Notes under the pieces: model-generated
The model's database searches: none
Told to the model about the DNA's origin: nothing
Seen by the model: only the letters and a program-made list of their open reading frames with translations
Part shown: positions 54,718 through 63,288 of the stretch, piece by piece
How positions within the stretch are numbered: position 1 is the stretch's first letter
How the letters are laid out: each line of letters begins with the position of its first letter
Assembly (NCBI RefSeq): GCF_041438865.1
Contig: NZ_CP109450.1
Location: 744,001-808,000 of the forward strand
Reading direction: 5' to 3'
DNA length: 64,000 bases
Source of the DNA: Streptomyces sp. NBC_01471
GTDB lineage: Bacteria; Actinomycetota; Actinomycetes; Streptomycetales; Streptomycetaceae
Program-made: the position numbers and the translations under genes

Positions 54718-55593
54718 TCAGGAAAGCCGTCGCCAGGGTGCGAGCCGGTTCTCGGCGATCCGCAGCAACGCGTCGATCAGCAGCCCGGAGACGCCGATCG
54801 CGAAGAGTCCGAGAACCACCACGTCGGACTGGTTGTAGCGCTGTGCGTCGCGGATCATGCCGCCGATGCCGGGCAGTCCGTTGACGGTTTCCGCGGCGAC
54901 GACCGAGGAGTACGCGATACCGAAGGCCAGCCGGACGCCGACCAGGATCTCCGGCAGCGCGGACGGCAGGACGACGGACGTCACGACCTGTGAGCGGCGT
55001 GCGCCGATGGCCCGTGCGGCCTCCATCAGCGAGGCGGGCGCGGAGGCGACCGCGGACGCGGTGGCCACAGCCACCGGCGGCATGGCGGCGACAGCCAGCA
55101 GCCACAGTTTGGGAGCCTCGTCGATGCCGAACCAGATGATCAACAGGCTGAAGTAGGCGAGCGGCGGCAGCGTACGGAGGAACGCCACCGCCGGTTCGAA
55201 CACGACCCGCACCCACGGCAGCGTGCCCATCAGCAACCCTGCCACGAGCCCCGCCAGTACTCCGGCGCCGGCCCCGATCCCGATCCGCCGCAGGCTGATG
55301 CCCAGGTGTTCGATCAGGGTGTGGCCCTGGTAGCCGCGTACCCCGTCATGGGTGCCGGACGTCTCGATGAGTGCGTGCCAGACGGCCGACGGCGGCGGGA
55401 CCAGCAAGGGCGGCCACAGCCGCAGAGTGGTGACCAGTTGCCAGAGGGCGAACAGCACGACCAGCGCGAGCAGCCGCAGCCCCGCCCTGCGCAGCAGCGC
55501 GGCCCTTTCCGGGGAACGCCGCCGAGGGGGCGGCGGTTCCGCGGTCGGCGCCGGGGCGGACGGTTGTTTCTCCGTGGCGGTGGATGTGGTCAA
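54718..55593 (-). CDS. tauC: Taurine/sulfonate ABC transporter permease
   Basis: A 291-residue permease with about six transmembrane helices and the EAA-type loop (SLMEAARAIGARRSQVVTSVVLPSALPEIL). The C-terminal ETVNGLPGIGGMIRDAQRYNQSDVVVLGLFAIG matches TauC. The start is TTG 55593, with GGAG at 8 bp and no better codon nearby. It is first in the tauCAB operon; a leader peptide ORF lies 270 nt upstream. Confidence 0.93.
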   Translation of the reverse strand: MTTSTATEKQPSAPAPTAEPPPPRRRSPERAALLRRAGLRLLALVVLFALWQLVTTLRLWPPLLVPPPSAVWHALIETSGTHDGVRGYQGHTLIEHLGISLRRIGIGAGAGVLAGLVAGLLMGTLPWVRVVFEPAVAFLRTLPPLAYFSLLIIWFGIDEAPKLWLLAVAAMPPVAVATASAVASAPASLMEAARAIGARRSQVVTSVVLPSALPEILVGVRLAFGIAYSSVVAAETVNGLPGIGGMIRDAQRYNQSDVVVLGLFAIGVSGLLIDALLRIAENRLAPWRRLS

Positions 55594-55861
55594 GGCGGAC
55601 TCCGGCGAGAGGTGCGGAAGGGCGGAAGACCGCCAGGGCAGGGAGAGGCGGTACGAGGTGACGGCCGACGGCGTTCGCGGACCGGGAGAGAGGGATCCCG
55701 GAGAAGGTGCGCGGCCGGTGCGCCGTACGGGAACGGTTGCCGTACCGTCCGGCGTGCGGAGGCCGCGGTCGGGGGAGGCACCCGGTCACCCGAGGGGCAG
55801 CCGATGGGCAGGCGGACAACGCCGCAGTCTGCGGGAAGTACTCAGCGCTGCCGGGCCAGGC

Positions 55862-55933
55862 TCAACAGGAGCAGCTGGTCACACGGCAGAGATCGATGGT
55901 GAGGCACTCCACCAGATACTGATCGCTGGTCAC
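55862..55933 (-). CDS. Cysteine-containing leader peptide upstream of tauCAB
   Basis: A 23-codon ORF from GTG 55933: MTSDQYLVECL then TIDLCRVTSCSC and stop. Four of 23 residues are Cys, three of them in the last eight codons. The I-D-L-x-R-V-x-S-x-x-C pattern matches the leader ORF at 57080 and the putative leader peptides I know from Streptomyces sulfur genes. No canonical RBS precedes it; TACAAA lies just upstream, so it may be leaderless. A hairpin in the following 270 nt (55721-55730 with 55740-55754, bulged) could be part of an attenuator. Otherwise 55594-55861 holds no gene. Confidence 0.62.
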   Translation of the reverse strand: MTSDQYLVECLTIDLCRVTSCSC

Positions 55934-56055
55934 GGGGGATTTGTAGCACAGCCCCCCGGCCGCCACCAGAGGATGCCCGCGACCTGATACGGAGCGGAGC
56001 GGCCCAACGGGCCCGGCCCGCCCGGTGATCGGCTGCGAGGTCCGAGGACCCGCGG

Positions 56056-56826
56056 TCACTGCGGTTCCGGCCGCTCCTCCAGCGGGAGCATCAGGATCTG
56101 CAGGGTGCGGGCACAGTCGTGGAGGCGGCCGAGGAACCAGTCCCTGCGGTCCTCGGTGATGACGCCGGGAGTGGACCGCAGCGCCAGGGCGAAGCGCGCG
56201 ACGCCCTCCCGGTCGAGGACCGGGACCGCCAGGGACCGTACGCCGGGCGCGGACTCGCCCTCGTTCACCGCGTGCCCGGCTCTGCGTACCCGCTCCAACT
56301 CCCTTTCCAGAGAGGCCGGGTCGGTGAGGGTGCGCGCGGTGAAACGCTGCGGGGCCTCCAGCGAACGGGGCCCGCCGTCGGACGGGTGCCGCCAGGCCAG
56401 CAGGGTCTTCCCGAGTGAGGTGGAGTGCAGCGGCCTGCGCAGGCCGGTGCCGGAGGGGCCGAGCGAGTCGCCCACGAGGATCACCGCATGGCCGCCGTTG
56501 CGGACCGCGAGGTCCGCCGTGACTCCGGTGCGGGCGGACAGCGCCGCCACCTCGGGTGCGGCGTGGTGCAGGCCGCGCTGGTGGTACGAGAGCTGGCCCA
56601 GTTCGGTCAGCGAGGGACCGAGGCGGTAGCGGGAGTCGCCGGTCGCCTGCTCCAGGAACCCGGCACTGACCAGGGTGCGGGCCAGCCGGTGGGCGGTGGA
56701 CACGGAGAGCCCGGTACGGCGCGACAGGTCCGAGGCGCTCAGGGTGGGGCCGCTGTCGTGAAAACAGTCGAGGATGCGCAGCGCCCTGGTGACCGCCTGC
56801 GCGCCGGCGGGAGCGGCGGTGGACAT
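56056..56826 (-). CDS. IclR family transcriptional regulator
   Basis: A 256-residue regulator: winged helix-turn-helix at residues about 12-75 (LSASDLSRRTGLSVSTAHRLARTLVSAGFL), then the IclR effector domain (HSTSLGKTLLAW, GHAVNEGESAPGVRSLAVPV). ATG 56826 has AAGGAG at 5 bp. It sits between the two sulfonate operons in the same direction as tau and is the obvious local regulator candidate. A TCCCA-CATTA-TGGGA repeat (56961-56975) lies in its promoter region. The ligand is unknown. Confidence 0.9.
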   Translation of the reverse strand: MSTAAPAGAQAVTRALRILDCFHDSGPTLSASDLSRRTGLSVSTAHRLARTLVSAGFLEQATGDSRYRLGPSLTELGQLSYHQRGLHHAAPEVAALSARTGVTADLAVRNGGHAVILVGDSLGPSGTGLRRPLHSTSLGKTLLAWRHPSDGGPRSLEAPQRFTARTLTDPASLERELERVRRAGHAVNEGESAPGVRSLAVPVLDREGVARFALALRSTPGVITEDRRDWFLGRLHDCARTLQILMLPLEERPEPQ

Positions 56827-57079
56827 GGAGACTCCTTCTGTCGTACGCCGGTCCACCGGACCCGGGGGGGGGTGGCGGCCGGCCGGAGGAGGCGGCCGTC
56901 GGTGAGCGGCGGCTGACGCGCGATCACCCTAGCGCCACACCGACAGCCCCGGCGACACGCATCCCACATTATGGGAAGCCACTTGCTCACGGAGGGGGCG
57001 ACGTGGAATTCTCCTCCTCGTCAGCGCGCCACGGCATCAGCCGCACACCGCGCAGAAATCCGAACGGAGGAGTGCCTCG

Positions 57080-57181
57080 ATGCGAGCCGGTCAGGCCGTT
57101 GTCGCCCTTCCCGCACTCCCGGGGCTCACCCACCGCCGCCACATCGATCTGGCACGCGTCAACAGCGCCGGCTGTCGCTGA
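57080..57181 (+). CDS. Leader peptide upstream of the desulfinase-SsuD operon
   Basis: A 33-codon ORF with a strong GGAGGAG RBS 7 bp before ATG 57080. The C-terminus reads LTHRRHIDLARVNSAGCR. The H-x-D-L-x-R...S-x-x-C ending is typical of Streptomyces putative leader peptides near sulfur genes and aligns with the tau leader. The Cys is the penultimate codon, so ribosome stalling there under cysteine shortage could control downstream RNA folding. It is 320 nt upstream of the first enzyme gene. Confidence 0.75.
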   Translation: MRAGQAVVALPALPGLTHRRHIDLARVNSAGCR

Positions 57182-57270
57182 CCTTCCGGGTGCCGGGCCC
57201 GCCGACGCCAGGCCGGGCGCACCCCCATCGAACCGGCCCGAACAGGGCGTAGTCCGAAGCCTCCTCGCGC

Positions 57271-57294
57271 CGCCCCACCACGCACGGTGGGGCG
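57271..57294 (+). terminator. Hairpin between the leader ORF and the desulfinase gene, attenuator candidate
   Basis: CGCCCCACC pairs with GGTGGGGCG, 9 bp with a 6-nt loop, 90 nt beyond the leader stop codon. No T tract follows. The interval 57182-57501 has no other coding feature. An ATATG-GGAACT-CATAT inverted repeat spans the chosen start of the next gene. Confidence 0.45.
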
Positions 57295-57501
57295 CGTACG
57301 CCGCGGGACGCGCGGACCACCCGCCGCCCGGCCGCTTCGGCTCCACACCACTCCCGGACCGGACCGCACGGGCGTGACGGCGCGGTCACGTCTGTCTCAC
57401 GCAGGCCCGCTCACCCGCCCCCGCCCCACCGCGACCTGTCCGAGCAGCGCCGCTGCGGGGATTCGCGGCGCCACCACTCCTTTCACGATATGGGAACTCA
57501 T

Positions 57502-58503
57502 ATGTCCGTCTCCGCCCTGCCCGAAAGCCTCTGGTACACCCGCTGCCCGGTGCCCACCGCAACGGGTGTCGCCGCCCGGCTGGGCTGGTTCGACAAGGAG
57601 TTCGCGGCCGAGGGCCTCACCGTCTCCTCGCTCCAGGACGCCCCCGCCGAGGTCGCGGCCGACCACCACTTCACTCACTCGCTCGATCTGCTCGTCCGCG
57701 AAGGGGGGAACGTACCGGCCCTCTGGGCCAGGGCCCGCGGGGAGAACACCCGCCTGATCGCGCTGACGTGGATCGAGGAACGTCAGACCGTCCTCGTCCG
57801 GGCGGGCAGCGGTATCAGCGGGGCCGCGGCCCTGCGCGGCCTGCGGCTGGCCGTCCCGGTGCACGGCATCGCGATCGACTTCTGGCGGGCCATGGCACTG
57901 CGCGGATTCCAGGGCGCGCTGGCCTCCGCGGGTCTCACGCTGGATGACGCGCGGCTGGTCGAGGTCCCCGCCACCGACCGCGCCGGGCAGTGGGCGGCCG
58001 AACTCGCCGCACTGACCCGCGGGGAGGTCGACGCCGTCTACGCCAAGGGAGCGGTCGCCGTCGAGGCGGCCCGCCGGGCCGGTGCGGAGGTCGCCGTCGA
58101 ACTCGACGAACTGCCCGACCCGCGGCACCGGATCAACAACGGCACCCCTCGGCCGGTGACGGTCCATCAGCACCTGCTCGACCGCTATCCGGAAGCCGTC
58201 GACCGTTTCCTGGCCGTGCTGTTGCGCGCTGCGCGCTGGTCCGCACAGCGTCCCCAGGAGCTGGCCGCCATCCTCGGCAGCGAGACAGGCGCCGGCCCCG
58301 AAGGGGTCGCGGGCGCCTACCGCCCGGGGACCCGGCTCGGGCTCGATCTCTCCCCCCACCGGCTCGGCCTGCTCGCAGAGCAGCAGGGCGCCCTGCACGC
58401 GCTGGGCTTCCTGCCCGAGCCGGTGGACGTGGGCGCCTGGGCGGACCCGGGACCCCTGCGCCGCGCGGCGGACCGCAACACGCGTCCGGAGCACGCCGTA
58501 TGA
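57502..58503 (+). CDS. DszB-like desulfinase / signal-less substrate-binding-fold protein
   Basis: A 333-residue cytoplasmic protein of the DszB (2-hydroxybiphenyl-2-sulfinate desulfinase) family. YTRCPVPTATG places Cys15 where DszB has its nucleophile (SNCPVPNA). HHFTHSLDLLVREGGNVP supplies His56 and Arg66, at the same 10-residue spacing as His60/Arg70 of DszB. No signal peptide or membrane segment is visible. I prefer ATG 57502 (GGGAA 6 bp upstream); ATG 57490 is an alternative. It probably releases sulfite from an aromatic or alkyl sulfinate. A NMT1/THI5-like binding protein is the alternative, but the three catalytic residues argue for desulfinase. Confidence 0.75.
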   Translation: MSVSALPESLWYTRCPVPTATGVAARLGWFDKEFAAEGLTVSSLQDAPAEVAADHHFTHSLDLLVREGGNVPALWARARGENTRLIALTWIEERQTVLVRAGSGISGAAALRGLRLAVPVHGIAIDFWRAMALRGFQGALASAGLTLDDARLVEVPATDRAGQWAAELAALTRGEVDAVYAKGAVAVEAARRAGAEVAVELDELPDPRHRINNGTPRPVTVHQHLLDRYPEAVDRFLAVLLRAARWSAQRPQELAAILGSETGAGPEGVAGAYRPGTRLGLDLSPHRLGLLAEQQGALHALGFLPEPVDVGAWADPGPLRRAADRNTRPEHAV

Positions 58504-58556
58504 CGGGCCGACACCTCCGTACCGCCGCACCCGTCACCGACAGCCGAGGACTCCTC

Positions 58557-59564
58557 ATGCGACCACCAGCCGTACGAACCGCCCTGACCGCCCTCTCCGC
58601 CGTCACCGCCCTGCTGGCCCTGACAGCGTGCGCGAAGACCGGGGCCACGGCGGCCGCCGGATCCGGCGGCCGGATCACCGTGCGCATCCCGGACCCGGGC
58701 AACTCCGGGATCCTCGCCAAGGGCAAGAAGGACGGCAGCCTCGCCAGGGCTCTGGCGAAGGCGGGCGCCGGCGTCTCCTGGACCGGGAGCAGCGGGCCCT
58801 TCGCGCCCGCGGCCCAGGCGATGAACGCCGGCCGGCTCGATGTCGCCCTCGGCTCGATCACCTCGGGCACCAACGCTCTCAACCAGCAGCCGAAGTTCTC
58901 CTTCTTCGCCGCCGGTGCACCGGAGAACGGAGGCGAGGGCATCCTGGTCAAGAAGGACAGCGGCATCAAGGGCATCGCGGGGCTGGCCGGCCGGAAGGTC
59001 GCCGTCAACCAGGGCGGCACCGGCGAGTACCTGCTGCTCAAGGCCCTGTCGAAGGCCGGTGTGAAGCCGAGCGCCGTGCACCGCGTCTATCTGCGCCCCG
59101 ACCAGACGGCCGGCGCCTTCGCCTCCGGCCAGGTGGACGCCTGGGCGACCTGGAGCGCCTACTCGGTCGCCGCACTCGGCGGCGGCACGGCGGAGTTCCT
59201 TGCCGACGGGTCAGCCATCGGCTCCGAGAACTACACCGTCTGGGCTGTCCGGGACGGCTTCGCCGACAAGAACCCCGGTGTCGTCAAGGCCCTCTACTCC
59301 TATCTGCACACGCATAGTCTGGCTCAGCACGACCACCCGGAGGAGTACGTCAACGTCTTCACCGACGCCGGTCCCACCGCCGTCACCGGCGGGGCCAGGA
59401 ACGTACAGCTCAGCCTCACCCGGACCGGCGCTCCCGTCGAGCCGATCGGCGCGGAGCAGACAGCGCACTTCGACCACGTCGCGTCGTTCTTCGCCGCCCA
59501 GGGCATCACCAAGCAGGCCGCCAGGGCCGCCGGGCACGTCATCGATGTGGAAAAGCTGCGATGA
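58557..59564 (+). CDS. ABC transporter substrate-binding lipoprotein, sulfonate-type
   Basis: A 335-residue SsuA/TauA-superfamily lipoprotein: signal ending in LTAC (Cys25 from ATG 58557), then ITVRIPDPGNSG, RLDVALGSITSGTNAL and QVDAWATWSAYSVAAL. ATG 58557 has GAGGA at 6 bp; ATG 58500 overlaps the upstream stop and would put a long charged stretch before the signal, so I reject it. Its ligand is likely an organosulfonate, given the desulfinase and SsuD genes on either side. Confidence 0.9.
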   Translation: MRPPAVRTALTALSAVTALLALTACAKTGATAAAGSGGRITVRIPDPGNSGILAKGKKDGSLARALAKAGAGVSWTGSSGPFAPAAQAMNAGRLDVALGSITSGTNALNQQPKFSFFAAGAPENGGEGILVKKDSGIKGIAGLAGRKVAVNQGGTGEYLLLKALSKAGVKPSAVHRVYLRPDQTAGAFASGQVDAWATWSAYSVAALGGGTAEFLADGSAIGSENYTVWAVRDGFADKNPGVVKALYSYLHTHSLAQHDHPEEYVNVFTDAGPTAVTGGARNVQLSLTRTGAPVEPIGAEQTAHFDHVASFFAAQGITKQAARAAGHVIDVEKLR

Positions 59565-60403
59565 CCCTCACCGTCCCCGGCACCGGGGCCGCCGCGACCG
59601 GGCTCGTCGCGCCGCGTCCGCCGCGCCACCGGCCGAGGCCGCGTGGCTACGCGCTCGGCGTCCGCGCCGTCGGGCCTCTCGTCCTGATCGGTCTGTGGTG
59701 GGCCGCATCGGCCACCGGAGTACTCACCGCCGATGTGCTGGCCTCACCCTCGCAGGTCCTCTCCGCCACCGGCGAGCTGTGGTCCAACGGGCAGCTCGGT
59801 GACGCCCTGCGGACCTCCCTCACCCGTTCCGCGCTCGGTCTGCTCATCGGGCTCACGGCCGGTCTCTCCCTCGGTGTGATCACCGGCTCCACCCGGCTCG
59901 GCGACGAGCTGCTCGACTCCTCCGTACAGGTGCTGCGCACCGTCCCGTTCCTGGCCCTGGTCCCGCTCTTCATGGTCTGGTTCGGCATCAACGAGACGGC
60001 CAAGGTGGCGTTGATCGGGGTGGCAACCACCTTCCCCATGTACGTCGCGACCAGCAGCGGCGTACGCAACGCCGACCGCAGACTGCTGGAGGCGATGCGC
60101 AGTTTCGGCATGGGCCGGTGGAGTCTGATCCGTACGGTGATCCTGCCGGGGGCGCTGCCCTCGCTGCTGGCCGGGCTGCGGCTGTCGATGACGCTCAGCG
60201 TCATCGCACTGATCGCCGCCGAGGAGATCAACGCCACGGCCGGCATCGGCTATCTGATGACGCAGGCGCAGAATTACGCCCGTACCGACGTCCTCGCTGT
60301 CTGCATCCTGATCTACGGCGCACTCGGCCTGCTCGCCGACGGGACGGTGCGGCTCCTGGAGTACGTGGCCATGCCCTGGGCCCGCCAGGGGGGTTCCCGA
60401 TGA
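59561..60403 (+). CDS. ABC transporter permease, SsuC-type
   Basis: A 280-residue permease with about six transmembrane helices and the EAA loop (RLLEAMRSFGMGRWSLIRTVILPGALPSLLAG). The C-terminal AAEEINATAGIGYLMTQAQNYARTDVLAVCILIYG matches SsuC/TauC. ATG 59561 overlaps the binding-protein stop by 4 bp (ATGA). It forms one transporter with the flanking lipoprotein and ATPase. Confidence 0.93.
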   Translation: MTLTVPGTGAAATGLVAPRPPRHRPRPRGYALGVRAVGPLVLIGLWWAASATGVLTADVLASPSQVLSATGELWSNGQLGDALRTSLTRSALGLLIGLTAGLSLGVITGSTRLGDELLDSSVQVLRTVPFLALVPLFMVWFGINETAKVALIGVATTFPMYVATSSGVRNADRRLLEAMRSFGMGRWSLIRTVILPGALPSLLAGLRLSMTLSVIALIAAEEINATAGIGYLMTQAQNYARTDVLAVCILIYGALGLLADGTVRLLEYVAMPWARQGGSR

Positions 60404-61161
60404 CCGCCGCACCCGTGCAGCCCGCCGGTGACATCGCGGTACACGTCCGCGGGGTGCGCCGGGTCTTCGACGGCACCCCCGTCCTGGACGGCCTCGACCT
60501 CACCGTCGCGCGCGGAGAGTTCGTGGCGCTCCTCGGTGCCAGCGGCAGCGGAAAGACCACCCTCCTGAGGATCCTGGGCGCCCTCGACCACAGCGACGGG
60601 GGCACCGTGCTCGTCCCCGAGGCACGCACGACCGTGTTCCAGGAACCCCGGCTCATCCCCTCCCGCCGGGCCTGGCAGAACGTCACCGTCGCCCTGCCGC
60701 GCGCCGCCGCCGGACGGGACTCCGCACTGGCCGCGCTCACCGAAGTCGGCCTCGCGGACCGCGCCGACGCATGGCCCGGGACCCTGTCCGGCGGCGAGGC
60801 GCAGCGTGTGGCGCTCGCCCGGGCACTGGTCCGCTCCCCCGAACTCCTGCTGCTCGACGAGCCGTTCGCCGCACTCGACGCGCTGACCCGGCTGCGGATG
60901 CAGGACCTGGTGGGAGAGCTGTGCCGGGTGCACCAGCCGGCTGTGCTGCTGGTCACGCACGACGTGGACGAGGCGGTACGGCTCGCCGACCGCGTCGCCG
61001 TGCTCCGCGACGGCCGGCTCATCACCGACGAACCCGTGAACATCGCCCACCCGCGCGACCCGGCGCACCCCGCCTTCGCGGCGCTGCGCCGCCGACTGCT
61101 CGACGACCTCGGCGTGCACCGGCCCGGCGCCGCCCCCACTACGACAGGAGTCCCCGCGTGA
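60400..61161 (+). CDS. ABC transporter ATP-binding protein, SsuB-type
   Basis: A 253-residue ATPase: Walker A GASGSGKTT, VFQEPRLIPSRRAWQNV, signature LSGGEAQRVALARAL, Walker B LLLLDEPFAALD and VTHDVDEAV. ATG 60400 overlaps the permease stop (ATGA). SsuB/TauB subgroup. It completes the second sulfonate importer of the window. Confidence 0.93.
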   Translation: MTAAPVQPAGDIAVHVRGVRRVFDGTPVLDGLDLTVARGEFVALLGASGSGKTTLLRILGALDHSDGGTVLVPEARTTVFQEPRLIPSRRAWQNVTVALPRAAAGRDSALAALTEVGLADRADAWPGTLSGGEAQRVALARALVRSPELLLLDEPFAALDALTRLRMQDLVGELCRVHQPAVLLVTHDVDEAVRLADRVAVLRDGRLITDEPVNIAHPRDPAHPAFAALRRRLLDDLGVHRPGAAPTTTGVPA

Positions 61162-62039
61162 GCGTCACCATCGGCGTGCACCCAGCCAACCCGACCCTCT
61201 TCCACCTGGCCCGGCTCGACTACGCGCAGCAGGAACTCGCTCCGCTGGGCGAGACCGTCGACTGGCACCACTACACCGACGGAGTCTCCACCGGCGCGCT
61301 GCTCACGGACGGCACCCTGGACTTCGGGGGGACCGGATCGACTCCGCCGATCACCGCGCAGGCCGCAGGTCACGACATCGTCTACACCGCGGTCTCCGCG
61401 CCCCGCCCAGGACACGGTGCGCTGCTCGTGCTCGACGACGGACCCGTGCACCGCGTGGCCGACCTGCGTACCGCCACCGTCCACCTGGCCATCGGATCCT
61501 GGCAGACCCATCTGGTCGCCAAGGCCCTGCACGACGCGGGACTCGACTACGGCAGCGACATCACCCCGCGGCGCGGCACCTCCGATTCGGAACAGCTGCT
61601 GCGTGACGGTGTGATCGGCGCCTGGGTGGCCCAGGGCGCGGACCTGGTGGCGGCCCGCGAGCGCGGCGGACTGCGTGTCCTGATCCCCACGGCCGACGTC
61701 CTCACGGACCGCTCCGTGTTCTTCGCCCGCCGCGACACCGCGGAAGAGCGTCCCGAGCTGGTGGCGGCGATCACCCGGGCCCTGCACCGGGCCGACGCGT
61801 GGGTGGCCGCGCATCCGCAGGAGGCGGCGGCGCAGATCGCCGGTGCGGCGGGCGGCAGCGCCGTGCACTGGCAGCAGGCGCTCTCCGCGCTCCCGTGGCG
61901 TACCGAGGCGCCGGGGAAGGCCTTCCTCGACGAGCAGCAGCAGGCCGCGGACATCCTGTACGCGGCGGGCTTCCTGCCCGGGCAGGTCACCGTGGCCGAT
62001 GCCGTGGCCCACTCCGTCAGCACAGTTCAGGAGGGCTGA
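61158..62039 (+). CDS. Signal-less substrate-binding-protein homologue
   Basis: A 293-residue protein with the TauA/SsuA fold (VTIGVHPANPTLFHLARLDY, TDGTLDFGGTGSTPPITAQAAG, QLLRDGVIGAWVAQGADLVAA) but no signal peptide, lipobox or Cys anywhere. The GTG start overlaps the ATPase stop (GTGA) and has GGAG 7 bp upstream, so the N-terminus is fixed and truncation of a signal is unlikely. It should be cytoplasmic. It may be a second member of the DszB-type enzyme superfamily that lacks the nucleophile, or an intracellular substrate carrier. Function unknown. Confidence 0.85.
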   Translation: MSVTIGVHPANPTLFHLARLDYAQQELAPLGETVDWHHYTDGVSTGALLTDGTLDFGGTGSTPPITAQAAGHDIVYTAVSAPRPGHGALLVLDDGPVHRVADLRTATVHLAIGSWQTHLVAKALHDAGLDYGSDITPRRGTSDSEQLLRDGVIGAWVAQGADLVAARERGGLRVLIPTADVLTDRSVFFARRDTAEERPELVAAITRALHRADAWVAAHPQEAAAQIAGAAGGSAVHWQQALSALPWRTEAPGKAFLDEQQQAADILYAAGFLPGQVTVADAVAHSVSTVQEG

Positions 62040-62045
62040 ACACCC

Positions 62046-63122
62046 GTGTCCGCGCCCGAAGTTCTCTGGTACATCATCCCGCGCGAAGGGCCCTACCCCT
62101 GGGAGCCGGCCGGCCGTCGCCCCGTCGATCTGGCGTATCTGTCGAGGCTCGCGGGGGCCGTCGAGTCGCTGGGCTACACCGGTGCGCTCCTCGCCACCGA
62201 CCTGCACGACGTCTGGCCGCTCGGCAGCGCGCTCGCCGCCCGGACCAGTACCGCCTTCAAGCCCCTCCTCGCCGTGCACCCCGGCCTGATCGCGCCGCCG
62301 CTGCTCGCCAAGATGGCCCTCACCTTCGACCACCTGTTCGGCGGCAGGCTCCGTTTCAACGTCGTCAACGGCTCCACCGCCAAGCTCCAGCAGTACGGAC
62401 TGCACGTCGGCCACGACGAGCGCTACGAGCTCAGCGCCGAGTACTGGTCCGTGGTGAAGCGGCTGACGGCAGGCGAGGTCTTCGACCACAAGGGCCGTTT
62501 CTACGATCTGAAGGACGCCGGGGCCGAACTGCGCGAACTGCCGCCGGTGCAGACACCGCACATCCCACTCTGGTTCGGCGGGTCGTCCGCACCGGGCATC
62601 GAGATGGCCGCCGAGCATGTCGACGTCTATCTCACCTGGGCCGAACCGGCCGGACAGCTCGCCGCGAAACTGGCGGTCGTACGGGAGCGGGCCGCCGCCC
62701 ACGGCCGCACGCTCCGTCTCGGCCTGCGGGTCCATCTGATCGTCCGCGACACCGAGGACGAGGCGTGGGCGGCCGCCGACCGGCTGCTCGACGTCACCGG
62801 CGAGGCCACCTACCAGCGGCAGCTCGGCCAGGCCGGGGAGGACGGGGTCGGCTGGCAGCGTCAGTTCCGCCAGCACGGTGGCCGGGTCCCGGCACACGCC
62901 CGTGAGCTGGAGACACACCCCAACATCTGGCCCGGTATGAGCCTCTTCCGCCCCGGCCCCGGAACAGCGGTGGTGGGCTCCACCGCCCAGGTCGTCGACC
63001 GCCTCCAGGAGTACCGGGCCCTGGGCATCGACACCTTCATCCTCTCCGGCAACCCCCTCCTCGAAGAGGCGTACCGCGTCGCGGAGACAGTGCTTCCGGC
63101 GCTCGGTGTGAGGCGCGCCTGA
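62046..63122 (+). CDS. ssuD: FMNH2-dependent alkanesulfonate monooxygenase (SsuD-like LLM flavoenzyme)
   Basis: A 358-residue luciferase-like monooxygenase. It follows SsuD throughout: FWF-type N-terminus (VLWYIIPREGPYP), RPVDLAYL, GYTGALLATD, the Arg/His segment LRLGLRVHLIVRDTEDEAW, VDVYLTWAEPAGQLAAKL, LFRPGPGTAVVGS and GIDTFILSGNPLLEEAYR. SsuD cleaves the C-S bond of sulfonates, releasing sulfite and an aldehyde, with FMNH2 from a separate reductase. No flavin reductase (SsuE) gene is in the window. The GTG start lies 6 bp after the preceding stop and AGGAGGG. Confidence 0.92.
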   Translation: MSAPEVLWYIIPREGPYPWEPAGRRPVDLAYLSRLAGAVESLGYTGALLATDLHDVWPLGSALAARTSTAFKPLLAVHPGLIAPPLLAKMALTFDHLFGGRLRFNVVNGSTAKLQQYGLHVGHDERYELSAEYWSVVKRLTAGEVFDHKGRFYDLKDAGAELRELPPVQTPHIPLWFGGSSAPGIEMAAEHVDVYLTWAEPAGQLAAKLAVVRERAAAHGRTLRLGLRVHLIVRDTEDEAWAAADRLLDVTGEATYQRQLGQAGEDGVGWQRQFRQHGGRVPAHARELETHPNIWPGMSLFRPGPGTAVVGSTAQVVDRLQEYRALGIDTFILSGNPLLEEAYRVAETVLPALGVRRA

Positions 63123-63288
63123 CCTCCCGGGGCCCGGCCGCACCTGCCGCCCGGCGGCGGCGGCGATCCCGGGGCACCACATCCGCCTGGGCGCGGGTAC
63201 CGCCGAAGGACTGAACCTCACGGCCGGGTGATCGCTGGTCCGGCCTCCAGCGTGTGCGCCGTCCGCGCGCCGGTGTGAGGGTGCCACT

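Noticed and set aside
56961..56975. TCCCA-CATTA-TGGGA as an IclR operator
   Set aside because: Arms of 5 bp are short and no second copy with the same spacing is found, although TATGGGAA recurs at 57489.
58500..58556. ATG 58500 as the start of the second sulfonate-binding protein
   Set aside because: It overlaps the upstream stop but lacks an RBS of its own and would put 19 extra residues before a clean lipoprotein signal that has its own RBS.
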